Below, piece by piece: positions 1-8,791 of a DNA stretch of 64,000 nucleotides (its first letter is position 1; every line of letters starts with the position of its first letter). Both the position numbers and the translations under genes were made by a program. Below the pieces are notes generated by a model. It made no database searches and was not told where the DNA came from. It was given only the letters and a program-made list of their open reading frames with translations. Location of the stretch: the NCBI GenBank assembly GCA_026392455.1, contig JAPLCB010000004.1, forward strand, positions 558,001-622,000. Direction: 5' to 3'. Source of the stretch: Propionibacteriales bacterium. Lineage in GTDB: Bacteria > Actinomycetota > Actinomycetes > Propionibacteriales > Nocardioidaceae.

Positions 1-1
1 T

Positions 2-361
2 CGGATCCTGGCCTCCGCCGTCGTCGCGCTGCTCCTGACCGTCATCGTCGCCATGACCGCGATGACCACCGCGTTCATCATGAACGTCGGCAGCGGCACC
101 ATCTCGTCAGGCGCCTACCTCGACTCGTTCGTCAGCTTCTCCCGACCAGCCGACTTCGTCCTCGCTGAGATCAAGGCACTGGTCTTCGGGTTCATCGCGA
201 CCGTGGTCGCTGCGCACAAGGGCCTCAACGCCAGCGGTGGCCCCAAGGGCGTTGCCGACGCGGTCAACCAAGCCGTCGTCCTCAGTGTCATCCTGCTGGC
301 CGGTACGAACGTGGCGATCACCCAGGCCTACGTGATGCTCTTCCCCCAGGGGTCGGTGTGA
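2..361 (+). CDS. yrbE4A: YrbE/MlaE-family Mce permease, first of pair (5' truncated)
   Basis: This is the C-terminal part of an MlaE/YrbE-type integral membrane permease, the subunit that forms the channel of Mce (mammalian cell entry) importers in the cytoplasmic membrane. The reading frame is open from base 2 with no start in the window, so the N-terminus lies upstream. Visible are hydrophobic segments and the segment FIATVVAAHKGLNASGGPKGVADAVNQAVV, here only quoted by its ends FIAT and NQAVV, which is typical of the MlaE C-terminal half (AHKG...GG..GVG.A). Its stop overlaps the GTG start of the next permease by 4 bp, as is usual in mce operons. The symbol follows the sterol-locus context; family assignment is firm, the '4' designation is inferred. 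Confidence 0.85.
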   Translation, partial: RILASAVVALLLTVIVAMTAMTTAFIMNVGSGTISSGAYLDSFVSFSRPADFVLAEIKALVFGFIATVVAAHKGLNASGGPKGVADAVNQAVVLSVILLAGTNVAITQAYVMLFPQGSV

Positions 362-1257
362 GCGCCCCGGCCCCGGAGCTGCCCGTGAAGGCGGCAGCGG
401 AGGAAGCCCTACCGCCACGTCGACAGCCCTCCGACGTCCTGGTCGGTGCTCTGGACCGGGTGCTGACCAGCCTCGCCCAGGTCGGTGACTTCGGCACCTT
501 CGTGTGGCAGACCCTGGCCTCGGTGCTCGCCACGGTCCGGCTCTACCACAAGGAAGTCCTGCGCCAGCTCAAGGACATCGCCTGGGGCAGTGGCGCGATC
601 ATCGTCGGTGGCGGCACGATCGGCGTGATGATCCTGCTGGCGCTGTCCGCCGGCACCTCGCTCGGGATCGAGGGCTTCAGCGGTCTGGAGATCATCGGCC
701 TGGCCCCGCTGACCGGCTTCATCTCGGCCAGCGCCAACACCCGTGAGCTGGCGCCGATCATCGCCGCGCTCGCGCTGGCCTCGCAGGTCGGCTGCCGGTT
801 CACGGCCCAGCTCGGGTCGATGAAGATCTCCGAAGAGGTCGACGCCCTCGAGGTGATGGCGATCCCTCCGATGCGCTACCTGGTCACCACCCGGGTGATC
901 GCCACCAGCATCGCGATCCTGCCGCTGTACCTGATCGGGCTGATCGGCTCGTACATGGCCTCGATGTTCTCGGTGGTCGTCATCTTCGGCCAGTCGCCGG
1001 GCCAGTACGACCACTACTTCTCCACCTTCATCCTGGGCCGCGACGTCTTCCTCTCGGTGATCAAGATCCTGGTCTTCGCGACGGCCGTCACCCTGGTTCA
1101 CTGCTGGTACGGCATGCGCGCTTCCGGCGGCCCGCAGGCCGTGGGCGAGGCCACCGGACGGGCGATCCGGGCGAGCATCGTGCTCGTCGTCATCCTCGAC
1201 ATGATCATGACGCTGCTCTTCTGGGGCGGCGACTCCGGCTTCAGGGTCTCGGGGTGA
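358..1257 (+). CDS. yrbE4B: YrbE/MlaE-family Mce permease, second of pair
   Basis: A 299-residue MlaE-family permease that should pair with the preceding YrbE protein in the cytoplasmic membrane and move sterol or other lipid delivered by the Mce proteins. The sequence shows a cytoplasmic N-terminal stretch of about 70 residues, then several hydrophobic helices, the conserved ANTRELAPI segment, the QLGSMKISEEVDALEVM coupling segment (a family hallmark that contacts the ATPase), and the C-terminal YGMRASGGPQAVGEATGRA motif. GTG start overlaps the upstream stop by 4 bp; its own end overlaps the first mce gene. No Mce ATPase (MceG/Mkl) is present in the window, as is common since that gene is usually unlinked. 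Confidence 0.9.
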   Translation: MSAPAPELPVKAAAEEALPPRRQPSDVLVGALDRVLTSLAQVGDFGTFVWQTLASVLATVRLYHKEVLRQLKDIAWGSGAIIVGGGTIGVMILLALSAGTSLGIEGFSGLEIIGLAPLTGFISASANTRELAPIIAALALASQVGCRFTAQLGSMKISEEVDALEVMAIPPMRYLVTTRVIATSIAILPLYLIGLIGSYMASMFSVVVIFGQSPGQYDHYFSTFILGRDVFLSVIKILVFATAVTLVHCWYGMRASGGPQAVGEATGRAIRASIVLVVILDMIMTLLFWGGDSGFRVSG

Positions 1258-2360
1258 TGAGGATGGCCAAGGCAACTGAACGTCGGGTCCTGACCCGCGC
1301 CGACCTCGCCAAGCGCGGCCTCGTGGTCGTGATGGCGGTGTCGGTGCTGCTGAGCCTGCTGTTCCTGCGCTCGACCGGAACCTTCGGCGGTCCTGCGCGG
1401 TTGGAGGCACAGCTGGCCGACGCGGGCGGCTCGCTCGGCCAGGACGCTGACGTCAAGGTGCGCGGCGTGATCGTGGGCAAGGTGACCGGCATCGACCGCG
1501 GTCCCGAGTCCGGGGTCCGGGTCAAGCTCTCCATCCCCGGCGACCAGCTGGACATGATCCCGGCCAACGTGGTTGCTCGGATCCTGCCCGCCACGGTCTT
1601 CGGGACGTCCTTCGTGGATCTGACCACGAACGGCAGGACGTCCAGCGGGATCCTCCGGGCCGGAGCGGTCATCCCGGCCGACAGCACCCAGGGAACCCTG
1701 GAGCTGCAGCAGGCGCTCGACGACATCGACGTCCTGGTGAAGGCCGTCGGGCCGGCCGAGCTGGCCTCGGCCATCGGCTCCGCAGCGCAGGCGCTCAAGG
1801 GCCGGGGCGAGAACATCGGCGCCAGCATCGACCTGGCCAATTCCTACTTGCGCAAGCTGAACCCGAAGCTCCCGCTCGCCCGCCAGGACCTCCGCAAGCT
1901 GGTCCAGAACCTCGAGATCGCCCGCGACGTTGCGCCCGACCTGCTCCAGGCGACCGATGACGCCCTGGTGGCAGCGCGGACGATCGTCGACCAGCAGGCC
2001 TCGCTGGCCACGTTGATCACCGGCGGCACCGCGTTGACCGCCCAGGCCGACGCCTTCCTCTCGGCGAACCAGCGGCAGCTGATCAGGTTCATCCAGAACT
2101 CCGCTGTCCTGCTCGACACGGTCTACGCGAACCGGTTCAACGGGATCACCGGCTCGATCCTGACCAACCGGATGCTGAACGCGAAGCTGAGCACCGTGGT
2201 GTCGAACGGGTTCATCAATGCCTCGACGTCGTTCATCACCGCCGTACCGCCCTACTACACGGCCGCTGACTGTCCCCGCTTCGGTTCGGCCCGCGGGAAC
2301 AACTGCTCGGGTCTGGGCCGAGCCAGCGTGGGTTCCATGTTCGACGGGAGCGCACGATGA
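1254..2360 (+). CDS. mceA: Mce family protein MceA
   Basis: First of six consecutive Mce proteins, 368 residues. A single transmembrane helix near residues 22-42 is followed by an MlaD/Mce domain with the family signature VRGVIVGKVTGI, then a long helical region rich in Leu, Ala and Gln that in the family builds the periplasmic tube, and a Cys-containing C-terminus (DCPRF...NNCSG). The substrate-binding Mce proteins form a hexameric or heterohexameric needle between membrane and cell envelope. The GTG start overlaps the yrbE stop by 4 bp; an ATG one codon later is an alternative. Position and the surrounding sterol genes suggest a cholesterol-type Mce4 system. Confidence 0.88.
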   Translation: MMRMAKATERRVLTRADLAKRGLVVVMAVSVLLSLLFLRSTGTFGGPARLEAQLADAGGSLGQDADVKVRGVIVGKVTGIDRGPESGVRVKLSIPGDQLDMIPANVVARILPATVFGTSFVDLTTNGRTSSGILRAGAVIPADSTQGTLELQQALDDIDVLVKAVGPAELASAIGSAAQALKGRGENIGASIDLANSYLRKLNPKLPLARQDLRKLVQNLEIARDVAPDLLQATDDALVAARTIVDQQASLATLITGGTALTAQADAFLSANQRQLIRFIQNSAVLLDTVYANRFNGITGSILTNRMLNAKLSTVVSNGFINASTSFITAVPPYYTAADCPRFGSARGNNCSGLGRASVGSMFDGSAR

Positions 2361-3373
2361 TCGCCGGGTTCCGTTCCATCGTCATCAAGTTCACGGCGTT
2401 CGCGGTGATCTCGGTCCTGCTCGGGGTGCTCCTGGTCAACACCATGCTCAACGGGCTCAAGGGCGACACCGCGACGTACACCGCCGACTTCATCGACGTC
2501 GCCGGGCTCCGGGTCGGTGACGACATGCGGGTGGCCGGGGTGCGGGTAGGCCGGGTCCAGGCGATCGACATCACCGAGCAGGGCGCCGCCGTCACGTTCG
2601 ACCTGGTCGAGGACCAGCCGATCCTGGACACCACCAAGATCGTGATGCGCTACCAGAACCTGCTCGGTCAGCGGTACCTCGCCCTGGTGCAGTCCGGCGA
2701 GGCCGGCGCTGTCCTGAAGCCCGACTCCGTCGTCCCGATCGCCCGGACCAGCCCGGGCTTCGACCTCACCGAGCTGCTGAACGGGTTCCGGCCGCTGTTC
2801 GAGGCGCTGCGACCCGACGACGTGAACCGGTTGGCGAACTCGTTGATCCAGGTCCTCCAGGGTGAGGGCGGCACCATCGAGTCGCTGCTCCAGCAGACCG
2901 GCACCCTGACCAACTTCCTGGCCGACCGCGACCAGCTGGTCGGTCAGGTCCTGAACAACCTGACGCCGGTCCTGCAGAACATGGCCGGGCAAGGCACCGA
3001 GCTGCGTGCAACCGTGGTCGAGCTGAAGTCGCTGATGACCGGCCTCGCCCAGGAACGTGACTCGATCGGTGACTCGATCGACGGGGTGAGCCAGCTGATC
3101 GGCTCGACGTCGGGTCTGCTCGAGGACCTCAAGGTGCCGACCGTGGCCGCGGTGAAGAACTTCCGAGAGGTGATGGCTCTGTTCCTGGCCAACAAGGAGA
3201 GCTTCGTCTCGGCGATCGGCTCCTTCGGGACCACGCTTGCCGCCCTGGGGCGCGCCAGCTCCTACGAGAGCTCGGTGAACATCTACCTCTGCTCGGTGAT
3301 CCTCAAGCTCGGACCGCTGCAGCAGAACCTCAACGGGTCCGGCAACGGCCCGTGGTCGGAGGTGTGTCGATGA
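2357..3373 (+). CDS. mceB: Mce family protein MceB
   Basis: A 338-residue Mce protein: N-terminal membrane helix (about residues 9-29), Mce domain with RVAGVRVGRVQAI, then a helical region and a C-terminal stretch with two Cys residues. The C-terminus carries the short motif GNGPW, which recurs at the C-terminus of the next protein (MceC). ATG start overlaps the mceA stop (ATGA). The lack of a lipobox distinguishes it from the D and E proteins. It is expected to be one ring or subunit of the Mce needle rather than an enzyme. Confidence 0.87.
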   Translation: MIAGFRSIVIKFTAFAVISVLLGVLLVNTMLNGLKGDTATYTADFIDVAGLRVGDDMRVAGVRVGRVQAIDITEQGAAVTFDLVEDQPILDTTKIVMRYQNLLGQRYLALVQSGEAGAVLKPDSVVPIARTSPGFDLTELLNGFRPLFEALRPDDVNRLANSLIQVLQGEGGTIESLLQQTGTLTNFLADRDQLVGQVLNNLTPVLQNMAGQGTELRATVVELKSLMTGLAQERDSIGDSIDGVSQLIGSTSGLLEDLKVPTVAAVKNFREVMALFLANKESFVSAIGSFGTTLAALGRASSYESSVNIYLCSVILKLGPLQQNLNGSGNGPWSEVCR

Positions 3374-4398
3374 GTGGCGTGAGGCGTGTTGCCGGTCCGT
3401 TGGAACGGCGGGCCGACTGGCTGGCCGAGAAGGGCGCGGCCCTGGCCCGGAACCCGTTCCGGATCGGCGTGATCGCACTCTCCTTCGGCGCATTCGTGGT
3501 GCTGGCAGTGATCGTGACCACCCTGGTCTCGTTCGGGACCAAGTCCTACACCGCGATCCTGGAGCAGACCGCCGGGCTCCGGGTCGGTGAGGACGTCGAG
3601 GTCCACGGGGTTCCGGTCGGGTCGGTGAAGTCGATCGAGCTCGACGGCAACCGGGTCCGGGTCGGTTTCGTGATGAACGGCGACATCAAGGTCGGGAACC
3701 AGAGCAAGGCCGCGGTCAAGGTCGCGACGCTGCTGGGCACCCACTACCTGGCCGTCGAACCTGCCGGCGACGGCCAGATCGGCACCATTCCGATCGAGCG
3801 GACGTCGGTCCCGTTCAACCTCCAGGACGTGCTGGAGAAGGGGACCGGGAACCTCGAGAAGCTCGACCCGGTACTCCTGGCCAAGGCACTGACCGAGACC
3901 AGCAAGACCCTCACGGCGACCAGCCAGAACATCGGTCCGGCACTCACCGGGATCGCCCGGCTCTCCGAGGCCGTCGAGAAGCGCAGCGACCAGACCGGCG
4001 ACCTGCTCGCCGCCGCCCGGAGCGTCACCGACCAGCTCTCGTCGAGCAGCGCCGACATCGTCTCCCTGATGAAGCAGTCGAACCTCGTGCTCGAGGAGAT
4101 CACCTCCCGTCGGGCAGCGATCCACAGCCTGTTGGTGGAGACGACGAGCCTGGCCTCGAGCCTCGACCAGATCATCGACCGGACCCGGGCCGACATGGGC
4201 CCGGCGCTGCGCCAGCTCAACCAGGTGATCGCGATCCTGCGCTCCCAGGAGGGAACGCTGAAGGACGTGATGGACTCGATGGCTCCGACCGTTCGGTACC
4301 TGGCCAACGCCACCGGCAACGGTCCCTGGGGCGACCTCTGGTTGCAGGAGCCGGCGCTCCCGCCGGACGACCTCAGCTGCCGGACAGGGGGGTGCTGA
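3370..4398 (+). CDS. mceC: Mce family protein MceC
   Basis: About 342 residues from the ATG at 3370, chosen because it gives the ATGA 4-bp overlap with mceB seen throughout this operon; a GTG 18 bp upstream is in frame but unlikely. It has a cytoplasmic N-terminus of about 30 residues with Arg and Trp, a membrane helix, the Mce signature VHGVPVGSVKSI, a long predicted alpha-helical part and a Cys-rich end (DDLSCRTGGC). The motif GNGPW near residue 320 matches the end of MceB, suggesting a shared contact in the assembled complex (inference). Confidence 0.87.
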   Translation: MSGVRRVAGPLERRADWLAEKGAALARNPFRIGVIALSFGAFVVLAVIVTTLVSFGTKSYTAILEQTAGLRVGEDVEVHGVPVGSVKSIELDGNRVRVGFVMNGDIKVGNQSKAAVKVATLLGTHYLAVEPAGDGQIGTIPIERTSVPFNLQDVLEKGTGNLEKLDPVLLAKALTETSKTLTATSQNIGPALTGIARLSEAVEKRSDQTGDLLAAARSVTDQLSSSSADIVSLMKQSNLVLEEITSRRAAIHSLLVETTSLASSLDQIIDRTRADMGPALRQLNQVIAILRSQEGTLKDVMDSMAPTVRYLANATGNGPWGDLWLQEPALPPDDLSCRTGGC

Positions 4399-4399
4399 G

Positions 4400-5455
4400 A
4401 TGAAGCGTCTGCTGTCCTGCGGCCTCCTGATCGCCCTCGTGGTCGGCTTCACCGGCTGCGCACCCGCCGGCATCGGGAAGGACAAGATCACGATCACGGC
4501 GTTGCTGACCGACTCCGCCGGTCTGTTCGTCGGCAACGACGTCGGCATCCTCGGAGTCACGGTCGGCAAGGTCACCGACATCACGCCGGCCGGACCCAAC
4601 GTCCGGGTCACCCTGGAGGTGGACGGCGACCAGTCGATCCCGGCCGATGCCGGTGCCGTGGTGGTGGCCCGCTCGGTCGCGACGGACCGGTACGTCGAGC
4701 TGACACCGGTCTACAGCGCCGGTCCGAAGATGGGCGACGGGGCTGTCATCGACGCCGCCAAGACCCGGACGCCGGTCGACTTCGACGACGTGCTGGCCGC
4801 CCTGAACACCTTCGCCACCGGGATCGCGGGATCCAAGGAGACCCAGAACGCGATCAAGAACATCCTGAAGTCCGGCTCGGGTGCCCTCGAGGGCAAGGGT
4901 GACGACTTCAACCGCGCGATCACCGCTCTCGGCGGTGCGGTCAACTCCGTCTCCGAGCAGCGCGGCAACATCACCGCCACGGTCAAGTCCCTGGACGTGC
5001 TGACCGGCTCCATCGCCGCCAACCAGCAGCTGGCCCGTGAGTTCATCACCCAGGTCAGCAAGGCCAGCACCCTGCTCGCGGGGGAGCGCCAGAACTTCCA
5101 GGCCGCGTTGCGTTCGCTGAGCGCTGCCGTCGCCTCGGTCGCGGACTTCGCGGACACCAACCGGCAGCAGCTGGTCTCCGCGCTGTCCGAGAGCGGTGGG
5201 CTGATCCAGTCGGTCCTGACCAAGAAGGACCGGCTCACCGAGATCCTCCGGGTGATGCCGCTGACGCTGCAGAACCTCGGGAACATCTACGACGACGGCA
5301 GGCTCCGGGTGCGGGTCGATCCCTTGGCGATCACACCGATCGGGGGGCTGACCAGCCAGCTCTGCTCGGCCACGCCGACCCAGTTCTGCGCGGCCTTCGG
5401 TCCGTCCCTGCTCAACCTGCAGAACCTGCTCGGTCTGTTGGGAGCGGGACGATGA
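4400..5455 (+). CDS. mceD: Mce family lipoprotein, MceD position
   Basis: A 351-residue Mce protein with a lipoprotein signal: short basic start, hydrophobic core and lipobox VGFTGC with Cys20 as the probable acylated residue. The Mce domain carries ILGVTVGKVTDI. The remainder is helical with many Gln, Ala and Ser. In M. tuberculosis operons the dedicated lipoprotein is normally the E member, so a lipobox in the D member as well is worth noting. It starts 1 bp after the mceC stop and ends in a 4-bp overlap with the next gene. Confidence 0.87.
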   Translation: MKRLLSCGLLIALVVGFTGCAPAGIGKDKITITALLTDSAGLFVGNDVGILGVTVGKVTDITPAGPNVRVTLEVDGDQSIPADAGAVVVARSVATDRYVELTPVYSAGPKMGDGAVIDAAKTRTPVDFDDVLAALNTFATGIAGSKETQNAIKNILKSGSGALEGKGDDFNRAITALGGAVNSVSEQRGNITATVKSLDVLTGSIAANQQLAREFITQVSKASTLLAGERQNFQAALRSLSAAVASVADFADTNRQQLVSALSESGGLIQSVLTKKDRLTEILRVMPLTLQNLGNIYDDGRLRVRVDPLAITPIGGLTSQLCSATPTQFCAAFGPSLLNLQNLLGLLGAGR

Positions 5456-6588
5456 GGACGCTGGTGCTCACCCGGTCCGCTACTGCGGTTGCCGGAGCGG
5501 TGGGTCTGCTGCTGGTCGCCGGCTGCGGGCCGACGATGCGTGACGTGCCGCTGCCCGGTACCGGGGTCAGCGGAGACAGCATCACGGTCAAGGTGCAGTT
5601 CGACGAGGCCCTGAACCTGGCCAAGGGAGCCTCGGTCAAGGTGAACGGGGTCGACTCCGGCAAGGTGCAGTCGGTCAGCGCGAAGGACTTCAAGGCCGTC
5701 GCCGTCCTCGACGTCCGGACCTCGGCCCGGATGCGCACCAATGCCACCGCCCGGCTTCGCTACACCACGCCGTTGGGCGAGCTGTTCGTCGACGTGAGCA
5801 ACCCCGACCAGGGTGACCTGATCAAGGACGGCCAGGAGCTGGCGAAGAGGAACGCGAGCACAGCTCCGACCGTCGAGGACGCCCTGGCGTCGGCGTCCCT
5901 GCTGATCAACGGCGGCGGTCTGAACCAGCTCCAGACGGTCACCGACGAGCTGAACGCGGCTGTCGGCGGACGCGAGGACGGCATCCGCGAGCTGATGCGG
6001 AACGCCAACACCTTCCTGACCGAGGCGAACGCGACGACTGGCGACATCGACGCCGCGCTCCGAGCGCTGGCAGGCTTGTCGAAGGTGCTCAACGACAACA
6101 AGAGCACCATCAGCGCCGCGATGACCCAGATCCGGCCGGCGGTACGGGTGCTCCGCGAGAACACCCCGGAGTTCACCGCGCTGCTGGCCAAGCTCGCCGA
6201 GTTCTCCGGCACGGCGAACGACGTGGTCGGGAAGACCCGGGCCCAGGTCCTGCAGATGGTCCGCCAGATCACGCCCGTGATGCAGGAGTTCCTGGCCTCC
6301 AAGAACGACCTCGGACCGTCGTTCGACGCGCTGACCAACCTCAGCAAGCTGTTCGCGATCGCCGTACCGGGGGACTACGTGAACATGAAGCTCACCTTGG
6401 AGCTCGACCAGATCGGGCTGCCCAACATCCTGGGCCCCGGAGGGGGCGGTTCCACCGGAACGCCCGGAGGGCTGCTGGGCGGGCTACTCGGGGGCGGCTC
6501 CGGTGGCAGTGGTGGAGGCGGTGGTTCAGGCGGTGGCTTGGGCATGCTCGGTGACGTGCTCGGCGGCCTGTTGGGAGGCACCAAGTGA
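5452..6588 (+). CDS. mceE: Mce family lipoprotein MceE
   Basis: A 378-residue Mce lipoprotein. The signal peptide ends in LLVAGC (Cys about residue 25). The Mce signature is degenerate here (VNGVDSGKVQSV instead of GVxVGxV). After the helical domain the protein ends in about 50 residues almost entirely of Gly, Ser, Leu and Thr (positions 6433-6588 in DNA), a low-complexity tail that is also Gly-rich in other MceE proteins. ATG start overlaps mceD by 4 bp. Role: envelope-anchored component of the lipid import channel. Confidence 0.87.
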   Translation: MRTLVLTRSATAVAGAVGLLLVAGCGPTMRDVPLPGTGVSGDSITVKVQFDEALNLAKGASVKVNGVDSGKVQSVSAKDFKAVAVLDVRTSARMRTNATARLRYTTPLGELFVDVSNPDQGDLIKDGQELAKRNASTAPTVEDALASASLLINGGGLNQLQTVTDELNAAVGGREDGIRELMRNANTFLTEANATTGDIDAALRALAGLSKVLNDNKSTISAAMTQIRPAVRVLRENTPEFTALLAKLAEFSGTANDVVGKTRAQVLQMVRQITPVMQEFLASKNDLGPSFDALTNLSKLFAIAVPGDYVNMKLTLELDQIGLPNILGPGGGGSTGTPGGLLGGLLGGGSGGSGGGGGSGGGLGMLGDVLGGLLGGTK

Positions 6589-7691
6589 CGTTCGCAGCGA
6601 AGATGACGGGCTTGCTCCGAGACCGGCTCTGGCAGAGCTTCTTCGGCGTGGTCCTGGTCCTGCTGATCACGGTCAGCTACTTGTTCAACTCGGTGCTGGA
6701 CACCCCGCTCCTGGGCGGCACCAAGGTCGTCAAGGTGGAGATGCCGGCCACGGGCGGTCTCTTCGAGGGATCGGCCGTGACGTATCGCGGGGTCAAGATC
6801 GGGAAGGTCCGGACGATCGAGCTGACCGACACCGGCGTGGTCGCGACGATCGGGATCACCACCTCCGACGACATCCCGGTGGCCTCGGTGGCCAAGGTGC
6901 GCAGCCTGTCACCGGTGGGTGAGCAGTACCTCGACTTCCAGCCCCGGACTGACTCCGGGCCGTACCTCAAGGACGGCTCGGTGGTTCCCGCGACCGCCAC
7001 CGACCTGCCCAAGACCCTCGCGTCGACCGTGATCGCGGTCAACAAGGTGCTCGACCAGGTCGATGCCGACCAGCTGCGCACGTTGCTGACCGAGCTCAGC
7101 ACCGGACTGGCTGGTACCGGCGAGGACCTCGGGAAGCTGGTCGACCAGGGGCAGGTGCTGCTGACCGACCTGGACGCGCTCTGGCCCGAGACCGACCGGC
7201 TGCTCACCAACGGCAACGCGGTCCTCGACATCGTCCCGTCCCGGGCTACCGAGATCCGCGACCTGGCGAGCAACGCCAAGCAGTTCGCGGCGTTCCTGAG
7301 GAGCTACGACCCTGAGCTGCGTCGTACGCTCGACGCGGCGCCGGGACAGATCACCCAGCTCCAGGCCCTGGTCAAGGACGCTGCCGCCGTGCTGCCGGGC
7401 TTCCTCGAGCAGTCCGTCCCGTTCTCCGACATCTTCCGTTCGTACTCCCCGCACTTCGGGGCGCTGTTGGCGAACTACGGACCCGGGTTGGGAGTCCTCG
7501 GGAAGGCGGTCCGCAACGGGACCCTGTACATCGCCGGTATCCCGCAGCGGCCGACGAAGTGCGACTACGACACGCCCCGTCGTGATCCAAAGAACCCGGT
7601 CCAGCGTCCGCTGGTCACCGACCAGCACTGCCCGGCCTCCACCCCGAACCAGCAGCGCGGAGCCGGGCACGCCCCGGGTCCGGTCGAGTGA
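6585..7691 (+). CDS. mceF: Mce family protein MceF
   Basis: Last of the six Mce proteins, 368 residues, GTG start with a GTGA overlap. An N-terminal membrane helix (about residues 14-34) is followed by YRGVKIGKVRTI, the Mce signature. The central part is helical; the C-terminus has two Cys (KCDYD, HCPAS) and is rich in Pro, Arg and Gln. In the family MceF closes the ordered A-F set, so the operon is complete apart from the truncated first permease. Confidence 0.87.
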   Translation: MTFAAKMTGLLRDRLWQSFFGVVLVLLITVSYLFNSVLDTPLLGGTKVVKVEMPATGGLFEGSAVTYRGVKIGKVRTIELTDTGVVATIGITTSDDIPVASVAKVRSLSPVGEQYLDFQPRTDSGPYLKDGSVVPATATDLPKTLASTVIAVNKVLDQVDADQLRTLLTELSTGLAGTGEDLGKLVDQGQVLLTDLDALWPETDRLLTNGNAVLDIVPSRATEIRDLASNAKQFAAFLRSYDPELRRTLDAAPGQITQLQALVKDAAAVLPGFLEQSVPFSDIFRSYSPHFGALLANYGPGLGVLGKAVRNGTLYIAGIPQRPTKCDYDTPRRDPKNPVQRPLVTDQHCPASTPNQQRGAGHAPGPVE

Positions 7692-8239
7692 ACGCAGTCC
7701 TTCGGCTGAGCACCACCGGGTGGCGGGCGGTGGCGGTCGCACTCGCGGGCGTCGTGGTCGCCTTGTCGGTGGGTCTGGGCTTCGCGCTCCAGGCGGACCA
7801 GGAGGGCGGAACGCGTGGTACCGGGACCCAGGGCTCGGCCGCGACCCTCCTCGCTGCCCAGGCCGACGCCGAGAAGGCGGCCCGTGCTGCGGCGATCAAC
7901 CTCACGACCTACGACTACCGCACCCTCGACACCGACTTCGACTGGGTCGTGGTGGCCGGCACCGAAGCGTTCCGGGCCCGCTACGCGGAGGTCAGTGCCC
8001 CGACCAAGCGGTACGTGGCCGAGTTCAAGGTGCGCGCGGAGGGCAGTGTCGACCAGGCCGCCGCAACGGCGCAGGACGCTGACCACGTCACCGTCCTGCT
8101 GTTCGTGGACCAGACCCTGACGACTGCGGCTGGCTCCGAACGCCAGCTGGCCAACCCCCGGGTGCGGATGCAGATGGTCCGCTCCGGCGGCCGCTGGCTG
8201 GTCGACGACGTCGCCGTGCGCAACCTGGTGGCCCAGTAA
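7688..8239 (+). CDS. Mce-associated membrane protein
   Basis: A 183-residue protein with one N-terminal membrane helix (about residues 10-30) and an extracytoplasmic domain containing LTTYDYRTLDTDFDWVV and a C-terminal RSGGRWLVDD segment. This architecture (TM plus a cystatin/SnoaL-like domain) is that of the Mam/Mas proteins that follow mce genes. In mycobacteria such proteins stabilise the Mce transporter. GTGA overlap with mceF makes translational coupling likely. Two paralogous genes lie at 13212 and 13760. Confidence 0.8.
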   Translation: MNAVLRLSTTGWRAVAVALAGVVVALSVGLGFALQADQEGGTRGTGTQGSAATLLAAQADAEKAARAAAINLTTYDYRTLDTDFDWVVVAGTEAFRARYAEVSAPTKRYVAEFKVRAEGSVDQAAATAQDADHVTVLLFVDQTLTTAAGSERQLANPRVRMQMVRSGGRWLVDDVAVRNLVAQ

Positions 8240-8251
8240 CGCCGCACCTGT

Positions 8252-8791
8252 TCAGCGTGGTGGGTCGGGGACCACCCGCAACGTCATCAGCGTGGTGGCG
8301 AGCATGTCGTAGTGCCCGATCAGCAGGAGCAGCTCCAGCGCGGTCCGGTCGTCGTACGCCGCCGTCAGAGCGGTCCAGGACGCGTCGCTGAGGTCACGGG
8401 TGCCGATCAGCTCCTCCGCGGTGGCCATCAGCAGCCGCTCGTGACCCTGCCATCCGTCCGCGGACGACCCTGTCGTGATGCGCTCGACGTCGCTGGCAGT
8501 GACCCCGGCCCGTCTGCCGAGCCGGACGTGGTGGCTGAACTCGTAGTCGCACCCGCGCAGGCAGGCGACCCGGAGGATCACCATCTCGGTCTCCCGACGA
8601 GGAAGCTTGCCTCCCGGCATCAGCTTCCCGGCGAAGTGCAACCATCCCCAGAAGAGACCGCGTCCGCGACCGAGAGTGGTGAAGATCGCCGGGGGAGCGG
8701 TGCCGGTCGCGCGGCCGGCGACCCGGGAGAACGCCCAGATCGCGGGGCCCAGCTCGCGCAGGCCCCCGGGAGCGATGCGCGGCGCGCTCAC
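8252..8791 (-). CDS. Carboxymuconolactone decarboxylase/AhpD-family protein
   Basis: A 179-residue protein with the AhpD/CMD core: RRETEMVILRVACLRGCDYEFSHHVRLGRRAG, here recognisable by Glu, the Cys-X(3)-Cys-like pair and the YEFxHH motif, followed by a helical C-terminus. Members are decarboxylases or peroxide-reducing disulfide proteins; the substrate cannot be read from sequence. The GTG at 8791 is chosen because it overlaps the stop of the upstream SDR by 4 bp and because the upstream extension of the frame is merely a shadow of that SDR. Convergent with the mce operon, 12 bp apart. Confidence 0.8.
   Translation of the reverse strand: MSAPRIAPGGLRELGPAIWAFSRVAGRATGTAPPAIFTTLGRGRGLFWGWLHFAGKLMPGGKLPRRETEMVILRVACLRGCDYEFSHHVRLGRRAGVTASDVERITTGSSADGWQGHERLLMATAEELIGTRDLSDASWTALTAAYDDRTALELLLLIGHYDMLATTLMTLRVVPDPPR

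Noticed and set aside
6433-6588. Gly/Ser repeat tail of MceE as a possible repeat element
   Set aside because: It is a coding low-complexity tail common in MceE proteins, not a DNA repeat in its own right.
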